Below, piece after piece: positions 1 to 8,612 of a DNA stretch of 64,000 nucleotides; the first letter of the stretch is position 1; every line of letters begins with the position of its first letter. The position numbers and the translations under genes were made by a program. This DNA comes from Acidovorax sp. MR-S7. GTDB lineage: Bacteria > Pseudomonadota > Gammaproteobacteria > Burkholderiales > Burkholderiaceae_C. The stretch is from contig NZ_DF238891.1 of NCBI RefSeq assembly GCF_000400995.2, positions 1 to 64,000 of the forward strand, in the 5' to 3' direction. Under the pieces are notes generated by a model. It saw only the letters and a list, made by a program, of their open reading frames with translations, had not been told where the DNA came from and did no database searches.

Positions 1-63
1 GCAAAGCCGCGCCAGCTCTTGCTCGACGCCATCGGAGTGCCGGTCATCAACACAGATTTGTGA
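1..63 (-). pseudogene. possible remnant of a GT2-type glycosyltransferase
   Basis: Read on the minus strand, the first bases encode about 20 residues containing ICVDDRHSDG, which resembles the nucleotide-binding VDD.S.DGT motif of family 2 glycosyltransferases. A minus-strand stop (TAG) lies in frame about nine codons upstream, so the roughly 30 residues that normally precede this motif are missing. It may continue beyond the left edge. Only a short stretch is visible, so this is a weak call. It would run head-to-head with the truncated gene to its right. Confidence 0.3.
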
Positions 64-633
64 CAGAGCCAAATTCTACCGCCTACGTTCGATAGCTGGA
101 TGCGCATTCTGCAGGCTGTGCCGGGCAGCGTACTATGGTTGCTGCAGGACAACCCGTTCGTCCTGCCCAATCTGCAGCGCGAAGCGCAGGTACGCGGCAT
201 AGACCCGCAACGGCTGGTGTTTGCCCCGCGCATGGAGCTGGACATGCATCTGGCCCGCCACAGCCTGGCAGACCTGTTCCTGGACACCTTGCCCTATAAC
301 GCCCACACCACTGCAAGCGATGCCTTATGGGCTGGCCTGCCGGTATTGACTTGCGCGGGAGCGTCATTCGCTGGCCGTGTGGCTGCAAGCCTGCTGCACG
401 CAGTGGGGATTCCTGAGCTGGTGACTGACAACCCTGCTGATTACGAAGCGCGCGCGATTGCGCTGGCTGGCGACTCTTCTCTGCTGCAATCAATTCGTAG
501 CAAGCTGCGTGCACAGATTGCGACGGCGCCGCTATTCGACACCCAGCGCTTCGCACGAGACATCGAATCGGCCTATGTTGCTATGCATGCACGCAGCCAG
601 GCAGGGCTTCCCCCCGACGTGATTGACGTCTGA
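64..633 (+). pseudogene. 5'-truncated GT41 (O-GlcNAc transferase/SPINDLY-type) C-terminal fragment
   Basis: About 180 residues match the C-terminal half of the bacterial SPINDLY/OGT-like glycosyltransferase domain: WMRILQAVPGSVLWLL, then RLVFAPR, the LFLDTLPYNAHTTASDALW segment and GLPVLTC. Complete family members carry TPR repeats and an N-terminal catalytic lobe before this point. Here the similarity starts about 12 codons before the first ATG (base 100) and a stop codon at 61-63 closes the frame, so no full gene exists. Translation from base 100 would give 177 residues lacking half of the active site. I read it as a decayed relic; a frameshift relative to sequence left of the window cannot be excluded. 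Confidence 0.7.
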
Positions 634-738
634 TATCAGCGACTCAGTGCTGGTGAGCTTCCTGCTGGTACAAGTGGCGATGAGCGTTTTGGCCCTTGTC
701 CTGCACCGCTGGTACGGGCCGTGCGCGATGATGGGCGC

Positions 739-1725
739 ATGTCGCAGCTTCCCGATTCCCATGTACTGGCCGGTGTGGACATCGGCGGCACCAAGGTCGC
801 CGTGTGCCTGGCCGCCTTCTCCGACTCCGATGCTCCCCCGACGCTGCTCGCGCGCCTTGCCGAGCCCACGGTGAAGACCGGCGCGCCCGACGCGCTCGCG
901 CGCCAGGTGCTGCGCCTGCTGGACGCGGCCTGTGCCGGGCGCGGCCTGGGGCGGGGCGACGTGGCGGCGGTGGGCGTCGCATCGTGCGGGCCGTTCGTGC
1001 GCGTGGACGGCATGGTGGAGGTCACCAACCCCAACATCTGCGGCGGCCTGGCCGGCGCGGCCCGCGGCCTGCACAACGACTGGACGCGCGTGCCGCTGCA
1101 GGCGCCGCTCGCGCAGGCGCTGGGCGCGCACGTGCACATCGCCAACGACGCCGTGGCCGCGCTGCAGGCCGAGCGCCGCTGGGGCGCGCTGCGCGGCGCG
1201 GCCGACTGCGCCTACGTGACCTGGAGCACCGGGATCGGCGTGGGCCTGTGCGTGGATGGGCGCGTGCTGCAGGGCAAGAACGGCAACGCGGGGCATGCGG
1301 GGCATTCCTTCGTGGGCGACGTGGCGGGCGAGCCCGCGGTGTGCGGCTGCGGCAACCGGGGCGACGTGGAGTCGCTGGTCGCGGGCAACGCGCTCCCGCG
1401 CCGGCTGGGCGTGGATGCGCCGGCGCTGCTGCGGGCGGCGGGCGCGGGGGATGGGGCGGCCCTCAATGAAGTGCGGGGGCTGTGCGTGCTCATGGGGAGG
1501 TTGCTCTACAACCTGGTGGCCACGCTCGACCTGCAGCGCATCAGCCTGGGCGGTGCGGTGTTCCTGCACCACGAGGCGCTGCTGCTGCCGCTGCTGCGCC
1601 AGGAGCTGGCGCGCTACTTTCCCGCGCTGACCGAGGGCGTGGAACTGGTGCGCGCAGGGCTGGGCGACCGCGTGGGCGATTACGCGGCGCTGGCGCTGCT
1701 CGGTGCGGATATTCAAAAAGAATAG
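739..1725 (+). CDS. ROK family sugar kinase
   Basis: The 328-residue product begins with the ATPase phosphate loop LAGVDIGGTKVAV of the ROK (repressor, ORF, kinase) family, which phosphorylates hexoses such as glucose, fructose or N-acetylhexosamines in the cytoplasm. The second signature is divergent: the usual E-x-G-H is replaced by H-A-G-H, and the zinc motif C-x-C-G-x2-G-C reads CGCGNRGD, so the third cysteine is aspartate. There is no N-terminal helix-turn-helix, so it is a kinase rather than a repressor. A GTG six codons upstream is an alternative start; the ATG was chosen because the family begins close to the phosphate loop. Its stop codon lies inside a dispersed repeat. Substrate cannot be assigned. 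Confidence 0.8.
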   Translation: MSQLPDSHVLAGVDIGGTKVAVCLAAFSDSDAPPTLLARLAEPTVKTGAPDALARQVLRLLDAACAGRGLGRGDVAAVGVASCGPFVRVDGMVEVTNPNICGGLAGAARGLHNDWTRVPLQAPLAQALGAHVHIANDAVAALQAERRWGALRGAADCAYVTWSTGIGVGLCVDGRVLQGKNGNAGHAGHSFVGDVAGEPAVCGCGNRGDVESLVAGNALPRRLGVDAPALLRAAGAGDGAALNEVRGLCVLMGRLLYNLVATLDLQRISLGGAVFLHHEALLLPLLRQELARYFPALTEGVELVRAGLGDRVGDYAALALLGADIQKE

Positions 1726-1768
1726 CTGCTCGCGCTTGCTGGATAAGCGCTGGAGGCCGATTTGGCTT
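1715..1768 (+). repeat. palindromic repeat A, copy 1
   Basis: It carries AATAGCTGCT, CGCGCTTG, AAGCGCTGGAGG and CCGATTTGGCTT in order; the CGCGCTTG and AAGCGCTGG parts form the arms of a hairpin. The TAG of the upstream kinase is part of the repeat and the stop of otsA begins at the next base, so the repeat exactly fills a convergent junction. A role as a bidirectional terminator is inferred. Confidence 0.85.
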
Positions 1769-3151
1769 CTATTCCTGTTCTTCCCCTTCCAGCGCGCGCA
1801 GGAAGTTGCGCCGCCACCAGTGCACGTCGTGCTCGCCGATGCACGCCATCAGCCGCTGGTGCCGCGCCTGCCGCTCGGCCAAGGGCATGCGCAGCGCGGT
1901 CTGGATGGCCTCGGCCATGCCCTGCGTGTCGTAGGGGTTGACCAGCAGCGCGTCGCGCAGCTGCTCGGCTGCCCCTGCGAAGCGCGAGAGCACGAGCACG
2001 CCGGGGTCTTCGGGGTTTTGCGAGACCACGTATTCCTTGGCCACCAGGTTCATGCCGTCGCGCAGCGGCGTGACCAGCCCCACGCGCGACGCGCGGCACA
2101 GGCCGGGCACGCGCTTGCGCGCCACGGTGCGGTGGATATAGCGCAGCGGCATCCAGTCCAGGTCGCCGAAGTCGCCGTTGATGGCGCCGCACAGGCCTTC
2201 CAGCTCCTGGCGCAGGTCGGCGTAGGCGTTCACGTCGTCGCGGCTGGGCGAGGCGATCATCACCAGCGTGGCGCTGTGGGCGTTCTCCGGGTAGCGCTCC
2301 AGCAGCTGGCGGAAGGCCCGCACGCGGTGCGGGATGCCCTTGGAATAGTCCAGCCGGTCGATGCCTAGCAGCAGCTGGCGGCGCGAGTATTCGGCGCGCA
2401 TTTCCTCATAGGTCTGCATGGCGTCGGGGGTGCGCCCCAGGCGCTGGAATTCCTCCACGTCGATGCCGATGGGGAACGCCGCCACGCGCACCGTGGCGTT
2501 GAACGCGCGCAGGCGCTGGGCGCCCAGGTCCTGCGCGTCGGCCTCCACGGTCATGTAGCGCGTGAAGTGGGCCACGTCGGCCTCGCTTTGCAGGCCCACG
2601 AGGTCGTAGGCGAAGAACGAGCGCATCAGCCACTCGTGCTGCGGCAGCGCGGCCAGCACCAGCGGCGGCGGCACGGGGATGTGCAGGAAGAAGCCGATGC
2701 GCTGGCGGCAGCCCAGCGCGCGCAGCTCGGCGGCCAGCGGGATCAGGTGGTAGTCGTGCACCCAGATCACGTCGTCCTCGCGCAGCAGGGGCAGCAGCTT
2801 GTGCGCGAACATGCGGTTCACGCGGCGGTAGCCGTCCAGGTAGCCGGAGGAGAAGTCGGCCAGGTCGAGCCGGTAGTGGAACACGGGCCACAGCACGCTG
2901 TTGGCGTAGCCGTGGTAGTAGGCGGCATGGTCTTCGGCGCAGAGGTTGACGCTGGCCAGCGTGACGCGGCCGGCCTGGCGGGTCTGCAGCTCGCCTTCGC
3001 CGGGCGTGCCGTGCGCAGCGACGGTGCCGCTCCAGCCGAACCACAGCCCGCCGGTGCGGCTGAGCGTGTCGCCCAGCGCCACGGCCAAGCCGCCGGCGGC
3101 GGGCTTGCGCGGGTCGGCCAGGCGGTTGGAGACGACGACGAGGCGGCCCAT
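1769..3151 (-). CDS. otsA: alpha,alpha-trehalose-phosphate synthase (UDP-forming)
   Basis: This GT20 enzyme joins UDP-glucose and glucose-6-phosphate to trehalose-6-phosphate in the cytoplasm. The 460-residue product has the N-terminal VVVSNR strand and GGL loop, the HDYHLIP motif near residue 133, [14 protein letters not shown] near 245, and the [17 protein letters not shown] donor-site segment. Length is normal for bacterial OtsA. Its ATG overlaps the stop of the preceding GH15 gene by one base (TGATG), which fixes the start and implies translational coupling in the order otsB, GH15, otsA. The role is osmotic, desiccation and stress protection. Confidence 0.95.
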   Translation of the reverse strand: MGRLVVVSNRLADPRKPAAGGLAVALGDTLSRTGGLWFGWSGTVAAHGTPGEGELQTRQAGRVTLASVNLCAEDHAAYYHGYANSVLWPVFHYRLDLADFSSGYLDGYRRVNRMFAHKLLPLLREDDVIWVHDYHLIPLAAELRALGCRQRIGFFLHIPVPPPLVLAALPQHEWLMRSFFAYDLVGLQSEADVAHFTRYMTVEADAQDLGAQRLRAFNATVRVAAFPIGIDVEEFQRLGRTPDAMQTYEEMRAEYSRRQLLLGIDRLDYSKGIPHRVRAFRQLLERYPENAHSATLVMIASPSRDDVNAYADLRQELEGLCGAINGDFGDLDWMPLRYIHRTVARKRVPGLCRASRVGLVTPLRDGMNLVAKEYVVSQNPEDPGVLVLSRFAGAAEQLRDALLVNPYDTQGMAEAIQTALRMPLAERQARHQRLMACIGEHDVHWWRRNFLRALEGEEQE

Positions 3152-4956
3152 CAGATCACGCTGTCCCAGGGGGCCGACAGGCGCATGGCGGCGTTGATGA
3201 TGCCCACCATCGAATACGTCTGCGGGAAGTTGCCCCACATCTCGCCGGTGGTGGCGTGCGTGTCTTCCGACAGCAGGCCCAGCGGGTTGCGCACGGCCAG
3301 CATGGCCTCGAAGATCTCGCGCGCCTGCTCGCGCCGGCCGGTGCGGGCCAGCGCGTCGATGCGCCAGAAGGTGCAGATGTTGAACGAAGTCTCGGGCTTG
3401 CCGAAATCGTCCGCCGCCTCGTAGCGGCGCATGTAGGGGCCATCGCACAGCGACCGCTCCATGGCGTCCAGCGTGTCCACGAAGCGCGGGTCGGTGGGGT
3501 GGATCAGCCCCACCTCGGCCATGAGCAGCACGCTGGCGTCCAGCTCGCTGCCGCCGAAGCTCTCGGCGAACGCGCGGCGCTGCGGATTCCAGGAGCGCTC
3601 CAGGATCTCGGCGCGCATGGTCCGCGCGTGGCCGTGCCAGTGGGCCGCGCGCTCGGGCAGGGCCAGCGCCTCGGCGATCTTGGCCAGGCGGTCGCAGGCG
3701 GCCCAGCTCATGAGGGCAGACGAGGTGTGGATGCGCGCGCGCGTGCGCAGCTCCCACATGCCCGCGTCGGGCTGGCCGTAGACCTGCACGGCGAGCTGGC
3801 CGATCTGCTCGAGCCGATGGAACTCGGCCGGACCGGCCGGGTGCAGCAGGCGCCGGTCGTGGAAGGCCTGGGCCGCGCCCAGCACGATGTTGCCGTACAC
3901 GTCGTGCTGGAAGTGCTCGGCCGCCTGGTTGCCCACGCGCACCGGGCCCATGCCGCGGTAGCCGGGCAGGTGTTCCACGATGCTCTCGGGCAGCTCGCGC
4001 TCCAGCCCGATGCCGTAGAGCGGCTGGATGTGGCTGCTGCCCGCCTCCACCACCACGTTGCCGAGCCAGCGCAGGTAGTCCTCCATGGTGCCGATCTCGG
4101 ACAGGCTGTTGAGCGCGCGCACCACGAAGAACGCATCGCGCAGCCAGCAGTAGCGGTAGTCCCAGTTGCGGCCGCTGTGCGCCGCCTCGGGGATGCTCGT
4201 GGTCATGGCGGCGACGATGGCGCCCGTGTCCTCGAACAGCGACATCTTCAGCGTGACGGCCGCGCGGATCACCGCGTCCTGCCACTCCAGCGGCAGATGC
4301 AGGCGCTGCGTCCAGCGCTTCCAGTAGGCGATGGTCTCCTGCTCGTAGTGGCGTGCGGTGTCGGCGATGCCGGTGGGCAGCGACTCGTCGGCGCCCAGCA
4401 GGAAGCTGTGCTCGCGGCCCACCACGAAGGGCTGGCCCGAGAGCACGTAGGTCACCGGCGCGTCGGTGTTCAGGCGCACCGTGAGCGCGGGGCCCACGTA
4501 GCGCACGTGGTTGCTGCCGCGCGTGATGGCGGGCGCGCTCTCGCCCCAGTCGTAGCGCACGTTCAGCAGCACGCGGATGCGCGGCGAGCCGCGCACCGGG
4601 CGGATGCGGCGCACCAGCATCACCGGCCGGAAGAGGCGCGAGCGCGCGAAGAAGCGCGGCGCGAAGTCGGTCACCTCCAGGCAGTTGCCGTGGGTGTCGG
4701 TCAGGCGCGTGCGCAGCACGGCGGTGTTCGGCTCGTACCACTGCTCGCTGCTGGCGAAGTCCTCCAGCGCGATGGCGAAGCGGCTGCCCTCCTCGCCGGG
4801 GTGCAGCAGCGCGTTGAACACCGGGTCGCCGTCGAAGCGCGGCAGGCAGCACCAGACCACGGTGGCCTGCTGGTCCACCAGCGCGCTGATGGTGCAGTTG
4901 CCGATCATGCCCAGCGCGAGCGAGTGCTGCGCGCCGGTGTCTTGCGTACTGCTCAT
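3151..4956 (-). CDS. glycoside hydrolase family 15 protein (glucoamylase/trehalase-like)
   Basis: The 601-residue protein has the N-terminal beta-sandwich region and the (alpha/alpha)6 barrel of GH15. Recognisable blocks are GMIGNCTISALVD at the N-terminus, the sugar-binding GRNWDYRYCWLRDAFF segment, and TGEMWGNFPQTYSMVG near the C-terminus, which carries a candidate catalytic glutamate. No signal peptide is seen, so it should act in the cytoplasm on alpha-glucosides such as maltodextrins or trehalose. It overlaps otsB by four bases (ATGA) and otsA by one, so it is locked into the trehalose operon. GH15 members next to otsBA are known, but whether this one cleaves trehalose or supplies glucose from glycogen cannot be told from sequence. 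Confidence 0.88.
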   Translation of the reverse strand: MSSTQDTGAQHSLALGMIGNCTISALVDQQATVVWCCLPRFDGDPVFNALLHPGEEGSRFAIALEDFASSEQWYEPNTAVLRTRLTDTHGNCLEVTDFAPRFFARSRLFRPVMLVRRIRPVRGSPRIRVLLNVRYDWGESAPAITRGSNHVRYVGPALTVRLNTDAPVTYVLSGQPFVVGREHSFLLGADESLPTGIADTARHYEQETIAYWKRWTQRLHLPLEWQDAVIRAAVTLKMSLFEDTGAIVAAMTTSIPEAAHSGRNWDYRYCWLRDAFFVVRALNSLSEIGTMEDYLRWLGNVVVEAGSSHIQPLYGIGLERELPESIVEHLPGYRGMGPVRVGNQAAEHFQHDVYGNIVLGAAQAFHDRRLLHPAGPAEFHRLEQIGQLAVQVYGQPDAGMWELRTRARIHTSSALMSWAACDRLAKIAEALALPERAAHWHGHARTMRAEILERSWNPQRRAFAESFGGSELDASVLLMAEVGLIHPTDPRFVDTLDAMERSLCDGPYMRRYEAADDFGKPETSFNICTFWRIDALARTGRREQAREIFEAMLAVRNPLGLLSEDTHATTGEMWGNFPQTYSMVGIINAAMRLSAPWDSVI

Positions 4957-5717
4957 GGATGGCACTCCCCGGCCAGGGCCGGCGCCTGCTGCGCCAGCGC
5001 TTGCGCGGCCAGGCGCAGCCAGGTGCGCACTTCGGCCGGGGAGCCCAGGCGCGCGTGCGCCTGAGTGGGGCCGTCGCCCACCTTGATGCCCACGCCGCCC
5101 AGGGCCTGCACGGCCGTGAAGCCGGCTTCGTCCGTCACGTCGTCGCCAATGAACAGCGGCACGCGGCCGGCGAACGGCGGCTGGCGCATGAAGTCCGCGA
5201 TCGCGCGGCCCTTGCTCGGGCCGGCGGGCTTGGCCTCCAGCACGCACTTGCCTTGCAGCAGCTCCATGCCCGGGGCCTGGCGCAGCGCATCGTGCATGGC
5301 CTGCAGGCACAGCGCCTGCAGGTGCGGCGCGCGCCGGTAGTGCAGGGCGACGCCGGCGCTCTTGACCTCCACCAGCAGGTCGGGGTGCTGCGCCACCAGG
5401 GGGCGCAGCACGTCCAGCAGAGGCGCCAGCGGCGGCGCAGGCAGGCTGCCCGCGCGGCCGTTGCCCAGGCGGTACTGCGCGCCGTGCTCGCAGGCCATGG
5501 GCAGGCGCAGCGGGCACAGGTAGCGGTCGATGTCGGCCATGGTGCGGCCGGTGACGATGGCCAGCGCGCCGTGCAGTGCGGCATGCAGCGCCTGCAGGCC
5601 TTGCGGCACTTCGGGCAGCACGTGAATGGCGTGGGGTTGTGCGGCAAGGTCGGCGAGTGTGCCGTCGAAGTCCAGGAACAGCGCGTGCCGCGGCGTCAAA
5701 GGCGGAGGGGTATGCAT
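4953..5717 (-). CDS. otsB: trehalose-6-phosphate phosphatase
   Basis: This HAD-superfamily enzyme removes phosphate from trehalose-6-phosphate. The 254-residue product has motif I DFDGTLADL (nucleophile Asp16, general acid Asp18), motif II in AIVTGR, a conserved lysine in the SKGRAI block, and motif IV GDDVTDEAGF. The ATG was chosen because it sits 15 residues before motif I, as in other OtsB proteins. It is the first gene of the three-gene trehalose operon; a gap of 100 bp separates it from the divergent trxC and should hold both promoters. Confidence 0.95.
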   Translation of the reverse strand: MHTPPPLTPRHALFLDFDGTLADLAAQPHAIHVLPEVPQGLQALHAALHGALAIVTGRTMADIDRYLCPLRLPMACEHGAQYRLGNGRAGSLPAPPLAPLLDVLRPLVAQHPDLLVEVKSAGVALHYRRAPHLQALCLQAMHDALRQAPGMELLQGKCVLEAKPAGPSKGRAIADFMRQPPFAGRVPLFIGDDVTDEAGFTAVQALGGVGIKVGDGPTQAHARLGSPAEVRTWLRLAAQALAQQAPALAGECHP

Positions 5718-5817
5718 CGCAGGCCACCATACCCCAACCGCGCGCGGCCGGTGTAGGCCGGGGGCGCACGGTAGCGTCGGTATTGAAAAAGGGCCCTGGG
5801 CTCCGCATCTGGCGGGC

Positions 5818-6252
5818 ATGAGCGAAGCACTGCACATCGTTTGCCCCCATTGCCACACCACCAACCGCGTGCAGGCCGCGCAGCTCGGCAGCGCGCCCGA
5901 CTGTGGCCAGTGCCACCGGCCCCTGTTCACGGGCGAGCCGCTGGCGTTGGACGCCGCCAGTTTCGACAAACACGTGGGCCGCAACCACGTGCCCGTGCTG
6001 GTGGACTTCTGGGCCCCCTGGTGCGGCCCCTGCCGGCAGATGGCCCCGGCCTTCGCCCAGGCCGCGCGCGAATTGGAGCCGCAGGTGCGGCTGGCCAAGC
6101 TCGACACCGAAGCGCAGCCGCAGATCGCGGGGCGCTACGGTATCCGCAGCATTCCCACCATGATCCTTTTCAAGGGCGGCAAGGAGGCGGCGCGCGTCTC
6201 CGGCGCCATGGGCGCGGCCGACATCGCGCGCTGGGTGCGCTCAGTTCCCTGA
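5818..6252 (+). CDS. trxC: thioredoxin 2 (zinc-binding type)
   Basis: The 144-residue protein has two N-terminal CxxC pairs (Cys9/Cys12 and Cys29/Cys32) that form the zinc finger typical of TrxC, followed by a thioredoxin fold with active site WCGPC (Cys69/Cys72) and the cis-proline in SIPTM. It reduces protein disulfides in the cytoplasm and is usually induced by oxidative stress through OxyR. The extra N-terminal zinc domain distinguishes it from TrxA. The gene ends one base before the end of the convergent cca gene. Confidence 0.95.
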   Translation: MSEALHIVCPHCHTTNRVQAAQLGSAPDCGQCHRPLFTGEPLALDAASFDKHVGRNHVPVLVDFWAPWCGPCRQMAPAFAQAARELEPQVRLAKLDTEAQPQIAGRYGIRSIPTMILFKGGKEAARVSGAMGAADIARWVRSVP

Positions 6253-6253
6253 T

Positions 6254-7495
6254 TCAGCCGCCGCGCAGCCACTGCGCCAGGGCGTCCTCGCGCGCGCGGC
6301 GTATCCATTCGCCCACCTGCGGCCCCCGCACTCCCGCGGCAGCGGCGCGCGCGGCCACCTCGGCCGTGGGCAGGGCCAGCGCGGCCTGCAGCGCCGCCCC
6401 GAGGCGCCCGCGCGGCGGGTAGGGTGCCTCCTCGAAACCCAGGCGCCCGCGCGCGTCGCATTCGCAGGCCAGCAGCACGTCGGCGAAGCGCGCGGGCTTG
6501 CGCAGCGCGTCGCAGCGCTCCAGCAGCCGCAGCAGGGCGGCGGCGCCCAGGTCTCCGCTGCGGTGGATGTTGCCGTGCTCGCGGGCCACCACGTCGGCCG
6601 TCTCGCGGCAGTCCACGGGCACGCGCAGGCGCTCGGCCACGCCCTTGAGCAGCCGGCTGCTGCGCTGCTCGTGGCCGATGTGGCGCGGCAGCACGTCGGC
6701 CGGCGTGGTGCCCTTGCCCAGGTCGTGCGTCAGGCAGGCGAAGCGCACGGCCAGCGGCGCGGCCAGGCGCGCGGACATGTCCAGCACCATCATCAGGTGC
6801 ACGCCGGTGTCCACCTCGGGGTGGTATTCGGCGCGCTGGGGCACGCCCCACAGGCACTCCACCTCGGGCAGCAGCACGGCCAGCGCGCCGCAGGCGCGCA
6901 GCACCTCGAACATGCGCGAGGGCTTGTCCTCCATGAGGCCGCGCGCCAGCTCCTGCCACACGCGCTCGGGCACGAGGTGGTCGGCTTCGCCGGCTTCGAC
7001 CATCGCGCGCATCAGCGCCAGCGTCTCGGGCGCCACCGTGAAATCGGTGAACCGCGCGGCGAAACGCGCCACGCGCAGGATGCGCACCGGGTCTTCGCGG
7101 AAGGCATCGGTCACGTGGCGCAGCACGCGCGCCTGCAGGTCGCGTGTGCCGCGGTATGGGTCGAAAACGGCTCCAGCGCCCGTCCAGTCAGCGGGAGCAG
7201 CTATCGCATTGATAGTGAGGTCGCGCCGCGCCAGGTCTTCCTCCAGCGTCACGTCGGGCGAGGCCTGCACCACGAAGCCGCGGTAGCCGCGCCCGCTCTT
7301 GCGCTCGGTGCGCGCCAGCGCGTATTCCTCGCGCGTCTCGGGGTGCAGGAAGACGGGGAAGTCGCGGCCCACGGGCAGGTAGCCCTGCGCGGCCATGTGC
7401 TCGGGCGTTGCGCCGACGACGACCCAGTCGTGGTCGTGGACGGGCCGGCCCAGCAGGCGGTCGCGCACGGCGCCGCCAACCATGTAGATCTGCAT
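6254..7495 (-). CDS. cca: multifunctional CCA tRNA nucleotidyltransferase
   Basis: This enzyme adds or repairs the 3' CCA of tRNAs. The 413-residue product has the class II head motifs [10 protein letters not shown] and DHDWVVVG, the [10 protein letters not shown] motif, [18 protein letters not shown], and the C-terminal HD phosphohydrolase motif LTHDLGKG, as in the E. coli type with 2'-phosphodiesterase activity. Thirteen residues separate INAI from DPY; I recall about nine in E. coli. That loop is encoded by a copy of repeat A inserted in frame. The ATG is the only plausible start before the GGAVRD motif. Confidence 0.95.
   Translation of the reverse strand: MQIYMVGGAVRDRLLGRPVHDHDWVVVGATPEHMAAQGYLPVGRDFPVFLHPETREEYALARTERKSGRGYRGFVVQASPDVTLEEDLARRDLTINAIAAPADWTGAGAVFDPYRGTRDLQARVLRHVTDAFREDPVRILRVARFAARFTDFTVAPETLALMRAMVEAGEADHLVPERVWQELARGLMEDKPSRMFEVLRACGALAVLLPEVECLWGVPQRAEYHPEVDTGVHLMMVLDMSARLAAPLAVRFACLTHDLGKGTTPADVLPRHIGHEQRSSRLLKGVAERLRVPVDCRETADVVAREHGNIHRSGDLGAAALLRLLERCDALRKPARFADVLLACECDARGRLGFEEAPYPPRGRLGAALQAALALPTAEVAARAAAAGVRGPQVGEWIRRAREDALAQWLRGG
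7163..7205 (-). repeat. palindromic repeat A, copy inside cca
   Basis: On the coding strand it reads ATAGCTGCTCCCGC, then GGCGCTGGAGCC and GTTTTCGA, closely matching the intergenic copies, including the one at 37155. It encodes [15 protein letters not shown] within the loop after the RRDLTINA motif and keeps the reading frame open. Confidence 0.75.
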
Positions 7496-7525
7496 GCGGG
7501 GAGTGTAGGCGGCGCAGACGCGGAG

Positions 7526-8461
7526 CTATGGTGCGGCGTGTGCGCCCAGGGCAGCATCCCACACCGACGGAGTGCCGATCCGCTGCTGCAGATGCTCGGT
7601 GAACGCACGGATGCGCGCGCTCGCGCGTGGCAGTGCACGCAGCAGGTAAATGCCGCTTTCCGGAGGCGGGCTGGCGTCGGAAAGCGTGATCAGCACCAGA
7701 CGCCCGGCGCCGATATCCGCGCCTGCCGACCAGTTGGGCATGAGTGCGATGCCCAGCCCCTCCAGCGCGGCGAAGCGGCGCGCGTCGCAGTCGTCGCACT
7801 CCAGGACAAACCGTGCGTGCTGTGCCCACTGGCCATCGCCCAGTTCGCGCCAGCCGCGCACGCTGGTGCTGTGGCGCCGGTCGATGAGACGGTGGCGAGC
7901 GAGATCCGCCAGTGTGTGGGGCATGCCGTAGCGTTCGAGGTACGACGGCGCGGCGCATAGGAGATAGCGGTGGCTGCCGATGCGCTGGCCGATAAGGCTG
8001 CTGTCGGGCTGCTGCCCCACGCGCACCACCACATCCATGCGCTCGACCACCGGATCCACGACGCGCTCGGTCAGCTCCAGTTCCACGCGCAGGTGCGGGT
8101 GGCGTTCGCCGAGCTGGCCGAGCATGGGAATCACGTAGCGCCGCGCGAAGGCGGGCAGGCAGCTCACGCGCAGCAGCCCCTGCACGGTCTGCTCCAGGGA
8201 GATGACCTCCGAGCGTGCCTCCGTCATATCGTGGAGGATCTTCACGGCGCGCTCATAGAGCACTTCTCCCGCCTCGGTGGGCACCAGCGCACGCGTGGAG
8301 CGCACGAACAGCGGCACTTTCAGCTCGGACTCCAGTGCCCCAATCTGCCGCGCCACCGAGGAGGCCACCATGCCACGGCGGCGCGCCACTTCCGAGAAGC
8401 TCTGGGTGCGTGCCACGTCTACGAAGATCGACAGGTTTTCTGCGAATTTGACGGTTTCCAT
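7526..8461 (-). CDS. LysR family transcriptional regulator
   Basis: The 311-residue protein has an N-terminal winged helix-turn-helix (SFSEVARRRGMVASSVARQIGALE, about residues 20-45, with the usual LysR spacing to the LF.R.TR..PTEAG segment) and a C-terminal periplasmic-binding-like effector domain. It is transcribed divergently from a Bug protein, maleylacetate reductase and amidohydrolase set and probably controls them. The start was chosen so that the HTH begins about 15 residues in; longer versions add only low-complexity upstream sequence. The effector is unknown. Confidence 0.9.
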   Translation of the reverse strand: METVKFAENLSIFVDVARTQSFSEVARRRGMVASSVARQIGALESELKVPLFVRSTRALVPTEAGEVLYERAVKILHDMTEARSEVISLEQTVQGLLRVSCLPAFARRYVIPMLGQLGERHPHLRVELELTERVVDPVVERMDVVVRVGQQPDSSLIGQRIGSHRYLLCAAPSYLERYGMPHTLADLARHRLIDRRHSTSVRGWRELGDGQWAQHARFVLECDDCDARRFAALEGLGIALMPNWSAGADIGAGRLVLITLSDASPPPESGIYLLRALPRASARIRAFTEHLQQRIGTPSVWDAALGAHAAP

Positions 8462-8527
8462 CTGTGCGTGATGTGCAAAGGCTTTTGGCGTGGAGGAGGG
8501 ATTATCGAAAGGAGCTGGTGTGCCTAC

Positions 8528-8548
8528 GATGCCGTGGATCCCGGCATC
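8528..8548. promoter_or_regulatory. candidate LysR operator dyad
   Basis: GATGCCG and CGGCATC form a perfect 7-bp inverted repeat around TGGATCC in the 151-bp space between the divergent LysR gene and the Bug gene. LysR regulators usually bind such dyads, but the canonical T-N11-A pattern is not clear here. Confidence 0.45.
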
Positions 8549-8612
8549 TTGGCAATTTTGGCAAAGAACGCTGCGGGTGTGCACTCTCATCCACCCTACA
8601 CAGGAGACAGCC

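Noticed and set aside
1769-4852. A 1027-residue minus-strand reading frame that would fuse upstream sequence to OtsA
   Set aside because: Only the last 460 residues are OtsA-like. The upstream part is the GH15 gene read in the wrong frame, and OtsA has a proper ATG overlapping the GH15 stop.
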